A stretch of DNA of 64,000 nucleotides from Siphonodentalium dalli. Taxonomy: Eukaryota; Mollusca; Scaphopoda; Gadilida; Siphonodentaliidae. Below are positions 54,284-64,000 of this stretch, piece after piece. How positions within the stretch are numbered: the first letter of the stretch is position 1; every line of letters begins with the position of its first letter. The stretch covers positions 15,486,450 to 15,550,449 of the forward strand of contig CP136069.1 in the NCBI GenBank assembly GCA_032622095.1, read 5' to 3'. Below the pieces are notes generated by a model. That model had not been told where the DNA came from. It did not search any database and saw only the letters and a program-made list of their open reading frames with translations. A program made the translations under genes and the position numbers.

Positions 54284-54761
54284 AGGTACTCAATCCGATA
54301 AAACTCCTCTCAATTACTATTTCAATGGCTTCGGGGGTCAAAAATATTTGATTCGAGTCGAGGAAGTCACCCATCAAAGCTCAGATTTGTTAGATATCGA
54401 TTTTAGAAATCTATTATTTTTCATTATCGGGAATTCTTTCTGGCCCAGAAGACAGTCAAAATTTCGTTATTATTACCACTTGATTATAGAGTTATCCATC
54501 CTTGTCTGTTTGAATACAGTTTTGGCGTAAAATCTCGAGCAGGTGACCAAATTGACGGCAGTTATTAGTACTCATCTCGAGCAATTAACAAATTTCAAAA
54601 ATCAATATCTAATAACTCTGAGCTTTGTTTGATGGGTTCCTCGACTCGAATCAAATATGTTTTACCCCAAAGCCAAAGAAATAGTAATATAGGACCCTCT
54701 GATCGGATTGTTGTTGTTGGAATCTGTTGAGATGGGGACCCTCTTTACGGATTGAGTACCT
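54284..54761. mobile_element. TTAA-flanked MITE with AGGTACTCAATCCG ends
   Basis: Left end AGGTACTCAATCCG and right end CGGATTGAGTACCT form perfect 14-bp inverted repeats, flanked by TTAA at 54280-54283 and 54762-54765. Internal words TCGAGTCGAGGAA and CTCGACTCGAATCAAATAT extend the inverted symmetry. Related degenerate copies are at 8547-8818 and from 18380. Confidence 0.88.
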
Positions 54762-54769
54762 TTAAATCT

Positions 54770-57700
54770 ACCGTTTTTCATCGCAACTTATCCTCGCGAA
54801 AATAGGTTCATATTGGGCATACATATTAACATATGTTTCAATGGACTGAATTGATTCGGAAATAAGCCATTAGTGAGTTTATACCCGTGATTTAGTTGAA
54901 TGAAGCGAGCCGCAGTTAAAACACATTATAAAGAGCGTGAATCTGGTATGTCGTGTCGCAACATATCCTCCCTCAAATAGGCACATAATCGGCCTATAAT
55001 GTGAAATAGGTACATTTTATTGTGAAATAAGCAGATAATAGATCATATCCGTCATTTCGTTTTATGGCGCGGCCACACTGAAAACACATGCTATAAAGAA
55101 CATACACATGAAAGCCGTGAGTTGGCTTATTTGTGTCATTTTCTGCACACAATCTGATTACAATCGACTCATTGGCAGTCGATAATGTGACTAAAATTGT
55201 CTCATTTTCAGCACATTATCGACTCAAATTTATGATATTCTAAGCATATTATCTACCTAAAAATGTTTATGTATAAGCAGATAATCTGCGGGTTTTCGGG
55301 AGAACAAGCTGCATGTCGATAAACAAGTTTAGGTTGTTAAATAATGACAATGGGAGCTTAATTCGCTCATTAAAATAAGCCCGTTTCGCAGCGTTATGTG
55401 CTTATTTTTACGAGAACAGGATGAAACACATCGTCGTGCAAATAGGTTCAAATTGGACCTACATGTAGCTATTCGCATAGGTTGATATTTGAAATAATTT
55501 GATTATGAAATAACTCCATAGTGAGCTTAAATCGTTATTCCGTTATGGCCGCAGTGAAAACATTATAAAGATCGTGAAATTGGTAAGTCGTGTCGATGAA
55601 AAGAGGCAGATTAAATCATTTCAATTTGGGCTTGATATGTATGGAAATAATCCCATATTGTACTGTTTTATTTATAAAAACAGTGTGTTAGATCCATATT
55701 GAGCGTATATTGTGGCAAAATAATTCCAATATCAGCTTATATCGCGCATTAAAATATGTCCGTTTTGTACTTATTTTCATGAAAACAGCATGACAAGTTT
55801 TGAGTTGTTTAATCGTGTTCTCGTGAAAATAAGCACAATACGGGTTTTCCTCATATTAAAATAACACATATACATGTACATGTAAGGCTGTTTTAATAAC
55901 TAGCGTTTATGCCTTATGGAGCGTATTTCAGTTTTCAAATAATGTCAACATGCAGACTGTTCTCGTGAAAATAAGCACATAAACGCCATGTTATTATGAA
56001 CTAAATATTGCCATTATTTAACCGCAATATACGATATGGACAGAAAATGCGGGTTTTAAGACAGTCTAACATGGGACTATTTCCATACGAAATATGCCCA
56101 TATTGGCACTATTTAATATATCTACCTATTCTCATCGAGATAACTTACTAGATTCACGCTCTTTAGAAGGTATTTTCACTGTGGCCCGCGCCATTCTACG
56201 GAATAACTGGTATACGCTCACCGTGGGCTTATTTCAGAATAAAATAAGTCCAATATGAACTGTGTGAATATTTAGGTCCAATATAAACCTGAGGATATGT
56301 TGAGATGAAAAAAAGTAGATTAAATAATACCAATGTGGGCTTACATAGAAATAGTCCAACATTTGACTGCTTTAAAAATCGCGTTTAGGTTCAATAATGG
56401 CAGTATGAGCTTAATTCGCTCATTAAAATAAGCCCGTTATGAGCTTATTTTTACGAGAACAAGCTGCATATTGTCATTATTTGATTATTTGATTATTATA
56501 ACAGCCCTATATGGGATATTTTAATATGCGATAAGAACATCTTATGATTATTTTTGCAATTTGTGTTGTGGAATACAACACAAATAAACCAACTCAAGAC
56601 TGTTCTCGTGAAAATAGGCACATAATAATATGATATAAGCCCGTATTGTCGCCAATAGTCCCGATTCCAGAAGTAAATATTTACAATTGAGCGTAGTTCA
56701 GACGATGATTTCTATGGAGAGGTACGGTCGATTTACTTGACATAGCGCCTGAATGCTAACTTATCAGTTTCACATACCCGTACAAGTCCATAATATGTCT
56801 TTAAAGTGCGTACATCTGATAAGTTGTGGGTTGGCTTAGTTGTGTCATTGTCCGCTCATAATCTGCTTAGAATTGTTCCATTATGATAATGTGACTAATT
56901 TGGTATAATTTCCAGCACATTATCGACTCAAAATGAGAGCGTTCATAAGCAGATTATCTACCTAGAATATTTACTTTTTATATAAGCAGATAATGTGCGG
57001 GAATTTGGGGAACAGGCTGTTTAAAACGTTACAATATGGGACTATTTACATAAGAAATAAGCCCATATTGGCATTATTTTATCTACCTTAGTTTATCACT
57101 TACTTACCAAAGCTACCCTAATTGTATTGTTTTTACTGAAATAAACCCATATCAGTATTATTAATCTAGCTTTTTTCATCGACACAACCTACCAGATTCA
57201 AGCTCTTTATAGTCAATGCTACCCTCGCCATTCAACCGAATAATGGCTATAAGATTACTGTGGACTTATATCAGAATCAAAAGAACCTATGTGAATACTT
57301 AAAGGTCAAATATGAACCTATTTACATGAGGATATGTTGCGATGAAAACAAATTAGATTGAATAATACCAATATGGGACTAGTTTGATAGAACAGTCTGA
57401 TATTGTCTGTTTAAAAAGCCGCGTTTATAGGTCCATATATATAGCGTACATGTATACATATTAAGTTAAATTATACCTCTGTATGAGCTTATTTCGCTCA
57501 TTAAAATAAGTCCTGTTTTGTGTTTATTTTCACGAAAACAGACTGCAAACTGCCATTATTTGAAAACTAAATAAGCTTCATATGGGCCTAAACGCTGGTT
57601 ATTATAACAGCCCTATATAGATATTTCAATATGCGATAAGCTCGTCATGCTTATTTTAGCAATTCGTGTTGTGGCACAACACAAATAAACCAACTCAAGA

Positions 57701-58505
57701 CTTACCATGCAGACGTCACCCTGTTCTCATGAAAATAAGCACATAACAATATGAGATAGGCACGTTGTGTGCTTATTTTCACGTCAACAGGCTGGAAAAC
57801 AACACGATTAAACAACTCAACACTTGCCATGCAGATGTAAAGCTATTTTCGTGAAAATAAGCACTTAACGGCCGTATTTTAAGCTCTATATTGACCTAAA
57901 TCTCGGCTTTTAAAGCAGTACAATATGGGACTATTGCCATATGTTACTAACATGCTACATTCCTCCAGTTGACAATGTCAACTTGACATAGCGCCTGAAT
58001 GCTAACTTATCAGTTTCACATACCCGAACAAATCCATATTATGTCTTTAAATAGCGTACATCTGAAAAGTTATGGGTTGGCTTAGTTGTGTGATTGTCCG
58101 CACATAATCTGAATTGCCCCATTATGAGTCGATGATGTGACTAAAATATTCTCATTTTCAGCACATTATGGACTGAAAATGAGGATATTCTAATCAGATT
58201 ATCTACCTAAATTAAATTATTTATAAGCAGATAATGTGCGGAATTTTGGGGAACAGTCTGTTTAAAACACAGTACAATATGGGACTATTTACATACGAAA
58301 TTAGCCCATATCGGAATGATTTAATCTGCCTTTTTTCATAAACACAACTTACCAAAGCTACGCTCTTTGTAAGGTGTTTGGCGCCATTCAACGGAATACG
58401 GGACTCAGTATGTACTTATTTCAGAATCAGATAGTTCCAACATAAACCTGTGAATAGTTACATGTAGGTCCAATATGAACCTATTTGCACGAGGACATGT
58501 TTTAT
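54770..58505. repeat. Patchwork of palindromic AATAAGC elements and GATAATGTGC relatives
   Basis: Recurring modules in both orientations include CTGTTCTCGTGAAAATAAGC, GCTTATTTTAATGAGCGAAATAAGC, TGGCATTATTTAA..GCAATATACGCT, TTCATCGACACGACCTACCAGATTC..GCTCTTTATAATGTGTTT and GTCGATAATGTG..CAGCACATTATCGACTC. Most of this 3.7 kb can be explained by nested or truncated copies. No gene was found. Confidence 0.75.
55957..56466. mobile_element. Long-palindrome AATAAGC element, near-complete copy
   Basis: Begins CTGTTCTCGTGAAAATAAGC and ends with its inverse, GCTTATTTTTACGAGAACA. The centre contains GCTCTTTAGAAGG..TTTCACTGTGGCC and TCCAATATGAAC words. No clear target duplication was identified. Confidence 0.65.
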
Positions 58506-58974
58506 CCTGTTCTCATAAAAATAAGCACATAACGGGCTTATTTTAATGAGCGAATTAAGCTCATACTGGCATTATTTAACCTCAATGTTTTCATCGACAC
58601 GACATACCAGACTCACTCTCTTTAAAATGTGTTTTAACTGTGGCCCATGCCATTTAGCTGAATAGCGGGTAGTAGTTCACTGTGGGTTTATTTCAGAATC
58701 GAATAAGTCCAATATGAACCTATGTGAATCTTTAGGTCCAATATGAACCTATTTTTACGAGAATATATGTTGCGATGAATAAAGGTGGATTAAATAATAC
58801 CAATATGGGCTTATTTCTTATGGAAATAATCCCACATTGGACTGTTTTAACATCCTTGTTTTAGGTGCAAATATAGCATACATATATAATGAGTCTTAAT
58901 AATTCCAATATAATGAGCTTATTTCGCTCATTAAAATAAGCCCGTTATGGGATTATTTTCTCGAACACAGGCTG
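58506..58974. mobile_element. Long-palindrome AATAAGC element, near-complete copy
   Basis: Starts CCTGTTCTCATAAAAATAAG and CACATAACGGGCTTATTTTA. It ends GCTCATTAAAATAAGCCCGT and then TATTTTCTCGAACACAGG, the inverse of the start. About 470 bp, non-coding. Confidence 0.7.
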
Positions 58975-59018
58975 GAAAACAACACGAATAAACACATGAC
59001 TTACCAATCAATCAATTA

Positions 59019-59566
59019 ATCAATCAATCATGTTTATTTGTACGTTACACCATATATGGTCAAATGTACATGAACACAGAATAACAATACAAAATGGACG
59101 GATTACATGAAACAAAGTTAAGTACAATGTAACAACAATGATATATGGCGGTATATGCTTATATATGACAATATACATATGTTATACCGGTATATGCCTA
59201 TCATACGTTCAGATAATATATGTAGATGATTGGCAAACATACCATTCAGAGTTGATACTGGCAACACTGACATGGTCTCAAGTCGAAGAATCTTTGTTCC
59301 TTTTTTGTTGTACTCGATTTAAGAGTCGTTACTCTGTTGCCAAACCCCTTTCTTTTTCAATCCATAGTGGACAAAGTGTGCCCCAAAGCCCGCATAGTTT
59401 TTGAGTCGCTGCTGATCATTATTTGTTTAAATAGTTTCTCGTTGGGGATGTTTAACAGATTGGGTGATATGTTCTCGTAGAATAGGGCGCGCTCGTCTGA
59501 CAGAAGAAGTACAGTAAATAATTGTCGATTTCATTGCATGTTTCGCAAATTCGGTCCGCTTCGTCG
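59019..59566 (-). pseudogene. 3' part of a minus-strand CR1-like LINE, with (ATTG)n tail
   Basis: On the minus strand the reading resumes after the inserted element with FDEADRICETCNEID..YFFC (a decayed zinc knuckle) and runs through LNNDQQRLKNYAGFG-type sequence. It ends near 59019-59060 with an (ATTG)n tail next to AAATAAACATG. Such tails are typical of CR1/L2-like LINEs. Confidence 0.65.
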
Positions 59567-59611
59567 AAATCTACGGCGGCCTGGAACCGCCACCTCCTCT
59601 TCAGTTAGTTT

Positions 59612-60102
59612 CCTGATATATCAGGTTACCTATCCTGATATATCAGGTTAGTATCCTGATATATCAGGATACGTATCCTGATATATCAGGTTATTATCCT
59701 GATATATCAGGTTACGTATCATGATATATCAGGTTATTATCCTGATATATCAGGTTACGTATCCTGATATATCAGGTTATTATCCTGATATATCAGGTTA
59801 GTATCCTGATATATCAGGTTATTATCCTGATATATTAGGTTACGTATCCTGATATATCAGGTTATGTATCCTGATATATCAGGTTATTATCTTGATATAT
59901 CAGGTTACGTATCCTGATATATCAGGTTATTATCCTGATATATCAGGTTACGTATCCTGATATATCAGGTTACGTATCCTGATATATCAGGTTATTATCC
60001 TGATATATCAGGTTATGTATCCTGATATATCAGGTTATTATCCTGATATATCAGGTTACGTATCCTGATATATCAGGTTATTATCCCGATATATCAGGTT
60101 AT
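59612..60102. repeat. Palindromic minisatellite, left array
   Basis: About 23 copies of the perfect 14-bp palindrome CCTGATATATCAGG, separated by TTAT, TTACGTAT, TTAGTAT or TTATGTAT spacers. Nearly all copies keep the palindrome intact. Confidence 0.97.
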
Positions 60103-60174
60103 GTCTCGACCAATCCAGAGTGCCTTCTCATTGGCGGAGGCTTGTGGTTGGTTGGATTCTTAGTCAATATTGTT

Positions 60175-60250
60175 AGGCCAATGTATATGCTCTTATATAT
60201 GCGAGGCTACCAGTAGGAGACTCGCATTATAAAAGAGTTCATTGGCACAG
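60175..60250. repeat. Degenerate copy of the CCAATGCATTCTC hairpin
   Basis: TTAGGCCAATGTATATGCTC..TATATATGCGAGGC and GACTCGCATTATAAAAGAGTTCATTGGCACAGG form the same stem with mismatches. It lies inside the 2.65-kb element. Confidence 0.75.
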
Positions 60251-60554
60251 GTTTTTGCAAAATTTCAAGGAGCCCCAGTCACGGAAGTGTTAGCAAGAAC
60301 CGAACCATCCACTGAGCGATGACCAGTCCATTATTAACCCTTTCTATACTAAATAATCATTGACGAGTAGTTCCCTTCGGAAATGATTAGATAATAAGTT
60401 CAAATGAAACTGTCAATGACACTGTAGCTCAACGTTGGTAGGTGTTAATTTCATGTTGAGCTGTCAATAGAATGATAAAGGACTCATATAGAAGAAGGAA
60501 AGTCAAAAAGTTACAATAATGTACGCAATGGGCTTGTATTCTGTAGATGATATT

Positions 60555-61130
60555 GTTATACTCTATTTTTCCGTCCGTCCGTGCGTCTGTATGTGCGTCC
60601 GTCAGTACGTCCGTCCGATGTCTGTTCATGTCATAACTTTAACAGTAGTGCTCAGATCTCAATGAAATTAGGTATGGATGTTCACTACTAGGAGGACATT
60701 AAATAGAGGTTTCCATCTTTTTGTTCGGATTTTCCATTCTAGAGTTATTCATCATTGTTTATCTGGAAATTTTGGATTTTTGGTCCGTCTGGTGTCTGTT
60801 CATGTCGTAACTTCAACAGTTGTGCTGGGATCTCAATGAAATTTGGTATGGATGTTCACTAGTATGATGACATTCAATAGAGGGTTCCATTGTTCTGTTT
60901 CGCTTTTCCATACTAGAGTCATTCATCTTTGTTTATCTGGAAATGTTGGCTGTTTGGTCCATCCGATGTCTGTTCAGGTCATAACTTGAACAGTAATGCT
61001 CGGATCTCAATGAAATTTTGTATGGATGTTCACCAATATGAGGACATTTAATGGCACATTCAACTGTTTTGTTTTGTTTTTTGTTCTATAGTTATTCATC
61101 TTTGTTTATATGAAAATTCTGATTTTTTGG
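60555..61130. repeat. Three-copy tandem repeat, about 175 bp, with (GTCC)n lead
   Basis: GTCTGTTCATGTCATAACTT..CAGTAGTGCT..GATCTCAATGAAATT.GGTATGGATGTTCAC recurs at about 60618, 60793 and 60966. It is preceded by a CCGTCCGTCCGTGCGTC run. This is the reverse of the (GGAC)n-tailed repeat type. Confidence 0.85.
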
Positions 61131-61279
61131 GTCCAATCTGTCTGAGTATAGCAGTCATAAGTTATAGATATGCCCACACTAGGCGGTAATCCACAAGGGG
61201 GTATGCACCGGACGACAGTCCATCTCTTGTTTTCATTTAAAACATTTCACCAATAAATGAGGGATGCATGGTGTGCGAA

Positions 61280-61760
61280 TGAAATCCTGCTGGCGGCCAT
61301 GTTTTCTTTTCATGAATTGCGTAATAATTGGATACCTCCCATATTTTTCAATGACATTTTTGGTGGCTCCCATCTCCCAGAAGATCCATATGAAGTTCAG
61401 TAAGGACTATATAAAAGATGTGGTCTGTATTGTGTGCCAAATCATTTAGTCATACAAAGTTTAAAATCCAAAAGGGCGGAAATGCTTTCAACGAAATTCG
61501 GAAACATTTGATATCCCCAGAGGTGACCCAAAACACGCCTGTATAAAGTTTTAAAATATTTGTTCTGATATTTGTACTGCTGGGTGTGCCAATGGATCCA
61601 AATTTGAAATCCAAGATGACTGATGGCGGCCATGTTTTCTAACGAATTTCGGGAAAAAATAGATGGCTCCCATCTAGAGGTCACCCTGAAGATCCATATG
61701 AAGTTTGGTGAGGGGTGTGTGGTTAATCGCCTACATGTACATGCCACATCACTCATCCTC
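61280..61760. repeat. Degenerate tandem repeat with 'GGCGGCCATGTTTTCT' motif
   Basis: GGCGGCCATGTTTTCT..TGGCTCCCATCT..AAGATCCATATGAAGTT occurs at about 61293-61400 and 61624-61710. Sequence between them is loosely similar. No coding assignment. Confidence 0.7.
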
Positions 61761-61836
61761 ATCGTCACCAAACTTAATATGGAACCAACCACAAGCCTCC
61801 GCCAATGAAAGACGACATTCTGGATTGGTCGAGACA

Positions 61837-62184
61837 ACCTGATATATCAGGATACATAACCTGATATATCAGGATACATAACCTGATATATCAGGATAAT
61901 AACCTGATATATCAGGATACGTAACCTGATATATCAGGATACGTAACCTGATATATCAGGATACGTAACCTGATATATCAGGATAATAACCTGATATATT
62001 AGGATACGTAACCTGATATATCAGGATAATAACCTGATATATCAGGACACGTAACCTGATATATCAGGATACGTAACCTGATATATCAGGATAATAACCT
62101 GATATATCAGGATACTAATCTGGTATATCAGGATACGTAACCTGATATATCAGGATACGTAACCTGATAGATCAGGATACTAAC
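61837..62184. repeat. Palindromic minisatellite, right array (inverted)
   Basis: About 17 copies of CCTGATATATCAGG with spacers ATACGTAA, ATAATAA and ATACATAA, the complements of the left array's spacers. Confidence 0.97.
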
Positions 62185-62221
62185 TGAAGAGGGGGTGGTG
62201 GTTCCAGGCCGCCGTAGAAAT

Positions 62222-62578
62222 CGAAGTAGCGTCCGCGTTCGATGCCCAAGGTGTGGCAACTTATTCTTAATTTTGTCAGGGATTCACGCTATTTTGGGAC
62301 GGAAATGACGTTGATATATTTTTCCAAAGAAGTCATCGTTTTGAATGTTCTATACGTTCTAAGTTTGTTCCTTGGATGATCACGTCGATTGCTATTTTTG
62401 AGAAGTTTGGTGCGAATATTATCATTAAATATTTGTTTCTGTATTGAGTTATCGAAGAAGTCATTAATACCGTGACTTGGGGACATGGATGTGACTAATT
62501 GTTGACATTGTGACAGCGACCTGCTCCATGAATCCAGATTAGATTCAAATAGTTGTATGCACATGCACATTTCAGCCT
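62222..62578 (-). pseudogene. 5' part of the minus-strand LINE interrupted by the 2.65-kb element
   Basis: The minus-strand frame gives CIQLFESNLDSWSRSLSQCQ, then a stretch ending MTSLEKYINVISVPK followed by a stop. A continuation reads RESLTKLRISCHTLGIERGR-YFDF. The L-(T/S)-x-L-R-x-S-x-H-x-L-x-I-E-x-G-R-Y pattern is typical just before the LINE zinc knuckle. It continues beyond the insertion at 59566. Its right edge abuts a palindromic AATAAGC element. Confidence 0.65.
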
Positions 62579-63066
62579 CTCGTGAAAACAAGCTCATATC
62601 GGGCTTGTTTTAATGAGCGAAATAAGCTTCTTTGGGCGTTATTTAACCGCAATATACGGTTTATATATGGACCTATAAATAACGCAAAATAAGCCCATAT
62701 TAGTATTATTTAATCTAGCTTTTTTCATCGACACGAACTACCAGATTCAAGCTCTTTATAATGTGTTTTCTATGCGGCCCTCGCCATTCAACGGAATAAT
62801 GGCTATAAGCTCACTGTGTGCTTACTACAGAATCAAGTCCAAACATTAACCTATGTGAATACTTAGGTCCAATATGAACCTACATGTATTTACCCGAGGA
62901 TATGCTGCTATTAAAAAAATTAGATATTGGACTGTTTTAAAAACCGCGTTTAATAGGTCCATATATATAGCGTGCATGTATATTAGGTTAAATAATACGA
63001 CTATATTAGTTTATTTCGCTCATTAAAATAAGCCCCGTTATGTGTTTATTTTAACGAGAACAGGCT
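62576..63066. mobile_element. Long-palindrome AATAAGC element, near-complete copy
   Basis: Starts CCTCTCGTGAAAACAAGCTC with GCGAAATAAGC and ends GCTCATTAAAATAAGCCCCG..TTTTAACGAGAACAGG. The centre carries TTCATCGACACGAACTACCA and GCTCTTTATAATGTGTTTTC, as in the copies at 55957-56466 and 58506-58974. Confidence 0.7.
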
Positions 63067-64000
63067 ACAAATTGACATTATTTGAAAACTCAAAAACGCT
63101 CCATGTGGGCCTAAACGCTGGCTATTAAAACAGCCCTTTTTTGTGTATATTGGATATTTGAATATGAGATAAGCCCATATTGTGTTTAGTTTCATGACAA
63201 TAGAGTGGAAAACAAACACGAATCAACCATCTCAAGACTTACCATACAGATTGTTCTTGTGAAAATAAGCACATTTTGAGCGAAATAAGCTTATATTGGC
63301 ATTATTTAACCGCAATATACGCTATATATGGACACAAAACGCTTATAGATGTGGGTATGAGGGTATACTTTTGTAGATACCACGGTATATTTGGGTATGT
63401 GCACCATATACATGGGTACAGTATCACTGCATATTGACATTATTCGAAAACACTATACGCTCTATATGTGCTTAAACTATAGTTATTAAAACAGCCCTAT
63501 ATGGGATATTTCAATATGCGAGAAGCCTGTTTTGTGCTTATTTTTGCAATTCGTGTTGTGCAAAACAACACAAATAAACCAAACCAAGACTTACCATGTA
63601 GCTATCAGCTCATAACGGGATTTTTTTGCTGAGCGAAATAAGCTCCTTTTGGCATTATTTAACCGCAATATACGTTCTATATGGACCTAAAACGGGTTTT
63701 TTTTTAAACAATCCAATATGGGATTATTTTCATACGAAATAAGCCCATATTGGCATTATTTAATCTACCTTTTTTTCATCGACACGACCTACTAGATTCA
63801 CGCTCCTTATAATGTGTGTTAACTGTGGCCCGCGCCATTCAAAGGAATGATAGAGATAACCTCACCGTGGGCTTATTTTAGAATCAAATAAGTCCATATG
63901 AACAGTGTGAATATTTAGGTCCAATATGAACCTAATTACATGAGGATGTGTTGCGAAGAAAAAAAAGTAGATTAAATAATACCAAAGATAGGCTTATTCC
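63067..64000. repeat. Further AATAAGC-family copies to the window end
   Basis: GCGAAATAAGCT..TGGCATTATTTAACCGCAATATACG occurs at about 63278-63325 and 63635-63680, followed by CATCGACACGACCTACTAGATTC and GCTCCTTATAATGTG near 63775-63815. The last copy runs off the window. No gene recognised. Confidence 0.7.

Larger units (their letters stand above)
59571..62217. mobile_element. 2.65-kb non-autonomous transposon with giant TIRs made largely of a palindromic minisatellite
   Basis: Ends CTACGGCGGCCTGGAACCGC and CTACGGCGGCCTGGAACCAC (reverse complement), flanked by AAAT at 59567-59570 and 62218-62221. Inside each end lies an array of CCTGATATATCAGG palindromes in opposite orientation, then a second inverted segment (CGACCAATCCAGA.TG.C.TTC near 60107 and 61800-61832; CAACCACAAGCCTCCGCCAATG). 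Removing the element and one AAAT restores a continuous minus-strand LINE reading frame, which confirms the ends. A 4-bp duplication is known for several superfamilies, so I do not assign one. Confidence 0.88.

Noticed and set aside
61442-61837. 131-codon minus-strand frame
   Set aside because: It lies in the 'GGCGGCCATGTTTTCT' tandem repeat inside the 2.65-kb element. The peptide is internally repetitive and has no recognisable domain.
1-64000. tRNA or rRNA genes
   Set aside because: No cloverleaf-like segment with convincing A and B boxes and no rRNA-like conserved stretch was noticed by eye. A covariance-model scan could not be run.

Overview
The window is animal nuclear DNA. It is AT-rich, has very little coding sequence, contains short phase-1 exons with GT/AG splice sites in multi-kilobase introns, and is packed with non-autonomous DNA transposons, LINE remnants and satellites. 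Repeats of the type '(GGAC)n ... CTCAGGTGAGCTAA', CR1-like LINE tails and EGF-domain exons of this kind suggest a lophotrochozoan, most likely a mollusc (possibly a bivalve). That assignment is inference. No prokaryotic gene, rRNA, tRNA or CRISPR array was seen.

The one well-supported gene lies on the minus strand and spans at least 37914 down to 15123. Nine exons are visible, all phase 1 to phase 1. They encode one six-cysteine EB-like module and then eight EGF-like modules. In gene order (right to left) they are EB (37.8 kb), X (31.3), D (29.3), C2 (25.4), B2 (23.3), A2 (20.0), C1 (17.3), B1 (16.2) and A1 (15.1). All joins keep frame. Neither the 5' end (signal peptide) nor the 3' end is visible. 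A block holding exons A and B was duplicated or homogenised recently: about 7770-16410 matches about 18058-23512, with exons 97-98% identical, while C1 and C2 differ by roughly a quarter of positions.

Layout: 1-126 is a possible terminal exon of another, plus-strand gene. 127-3556 is AT-rich DNA with two tandem duplications. 3557-6892 is a decayed, 5'-truncated LINE. 7199-7684 is a TA-flanked MITE. 7.8-25.5 kb holds the duplicated EGF block with nested MITEs whose empty sites are preserved in the paralogous copy. 27.05-29.2 kb is a 30-bp minisatellite. 30.7-31.1 kb is a LINE 3' fragment. 32-39 kb carries several inverted-repeat elements, one with a 9-bp target duplication, and a LINE fragment. 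41.4-43.1 kb has two small plus-strand candidate exons. 44.93-49.44 kb is a 538-bp satellite interrupted at its right end by a hAT-like element with an 8-bp target duplication (49442-50649). 50.9-53.6 kb holds mollusc-type dispersed repeats. 53.8-59 and 62.6-64 kb are a patchwork of palindromic 'AATAAGC' elements. 59.0-62.6 kb is a minus-strand LINE split by a 2.6-kb element with palindromic minisatellites at both ends.

The most unusual signal is a roughly 70-bp hairpin, usually in pairs bounded by CCCTGTG/CACAGGG. It sits inside at least three transposon families that have different ends and different target-site duplications.
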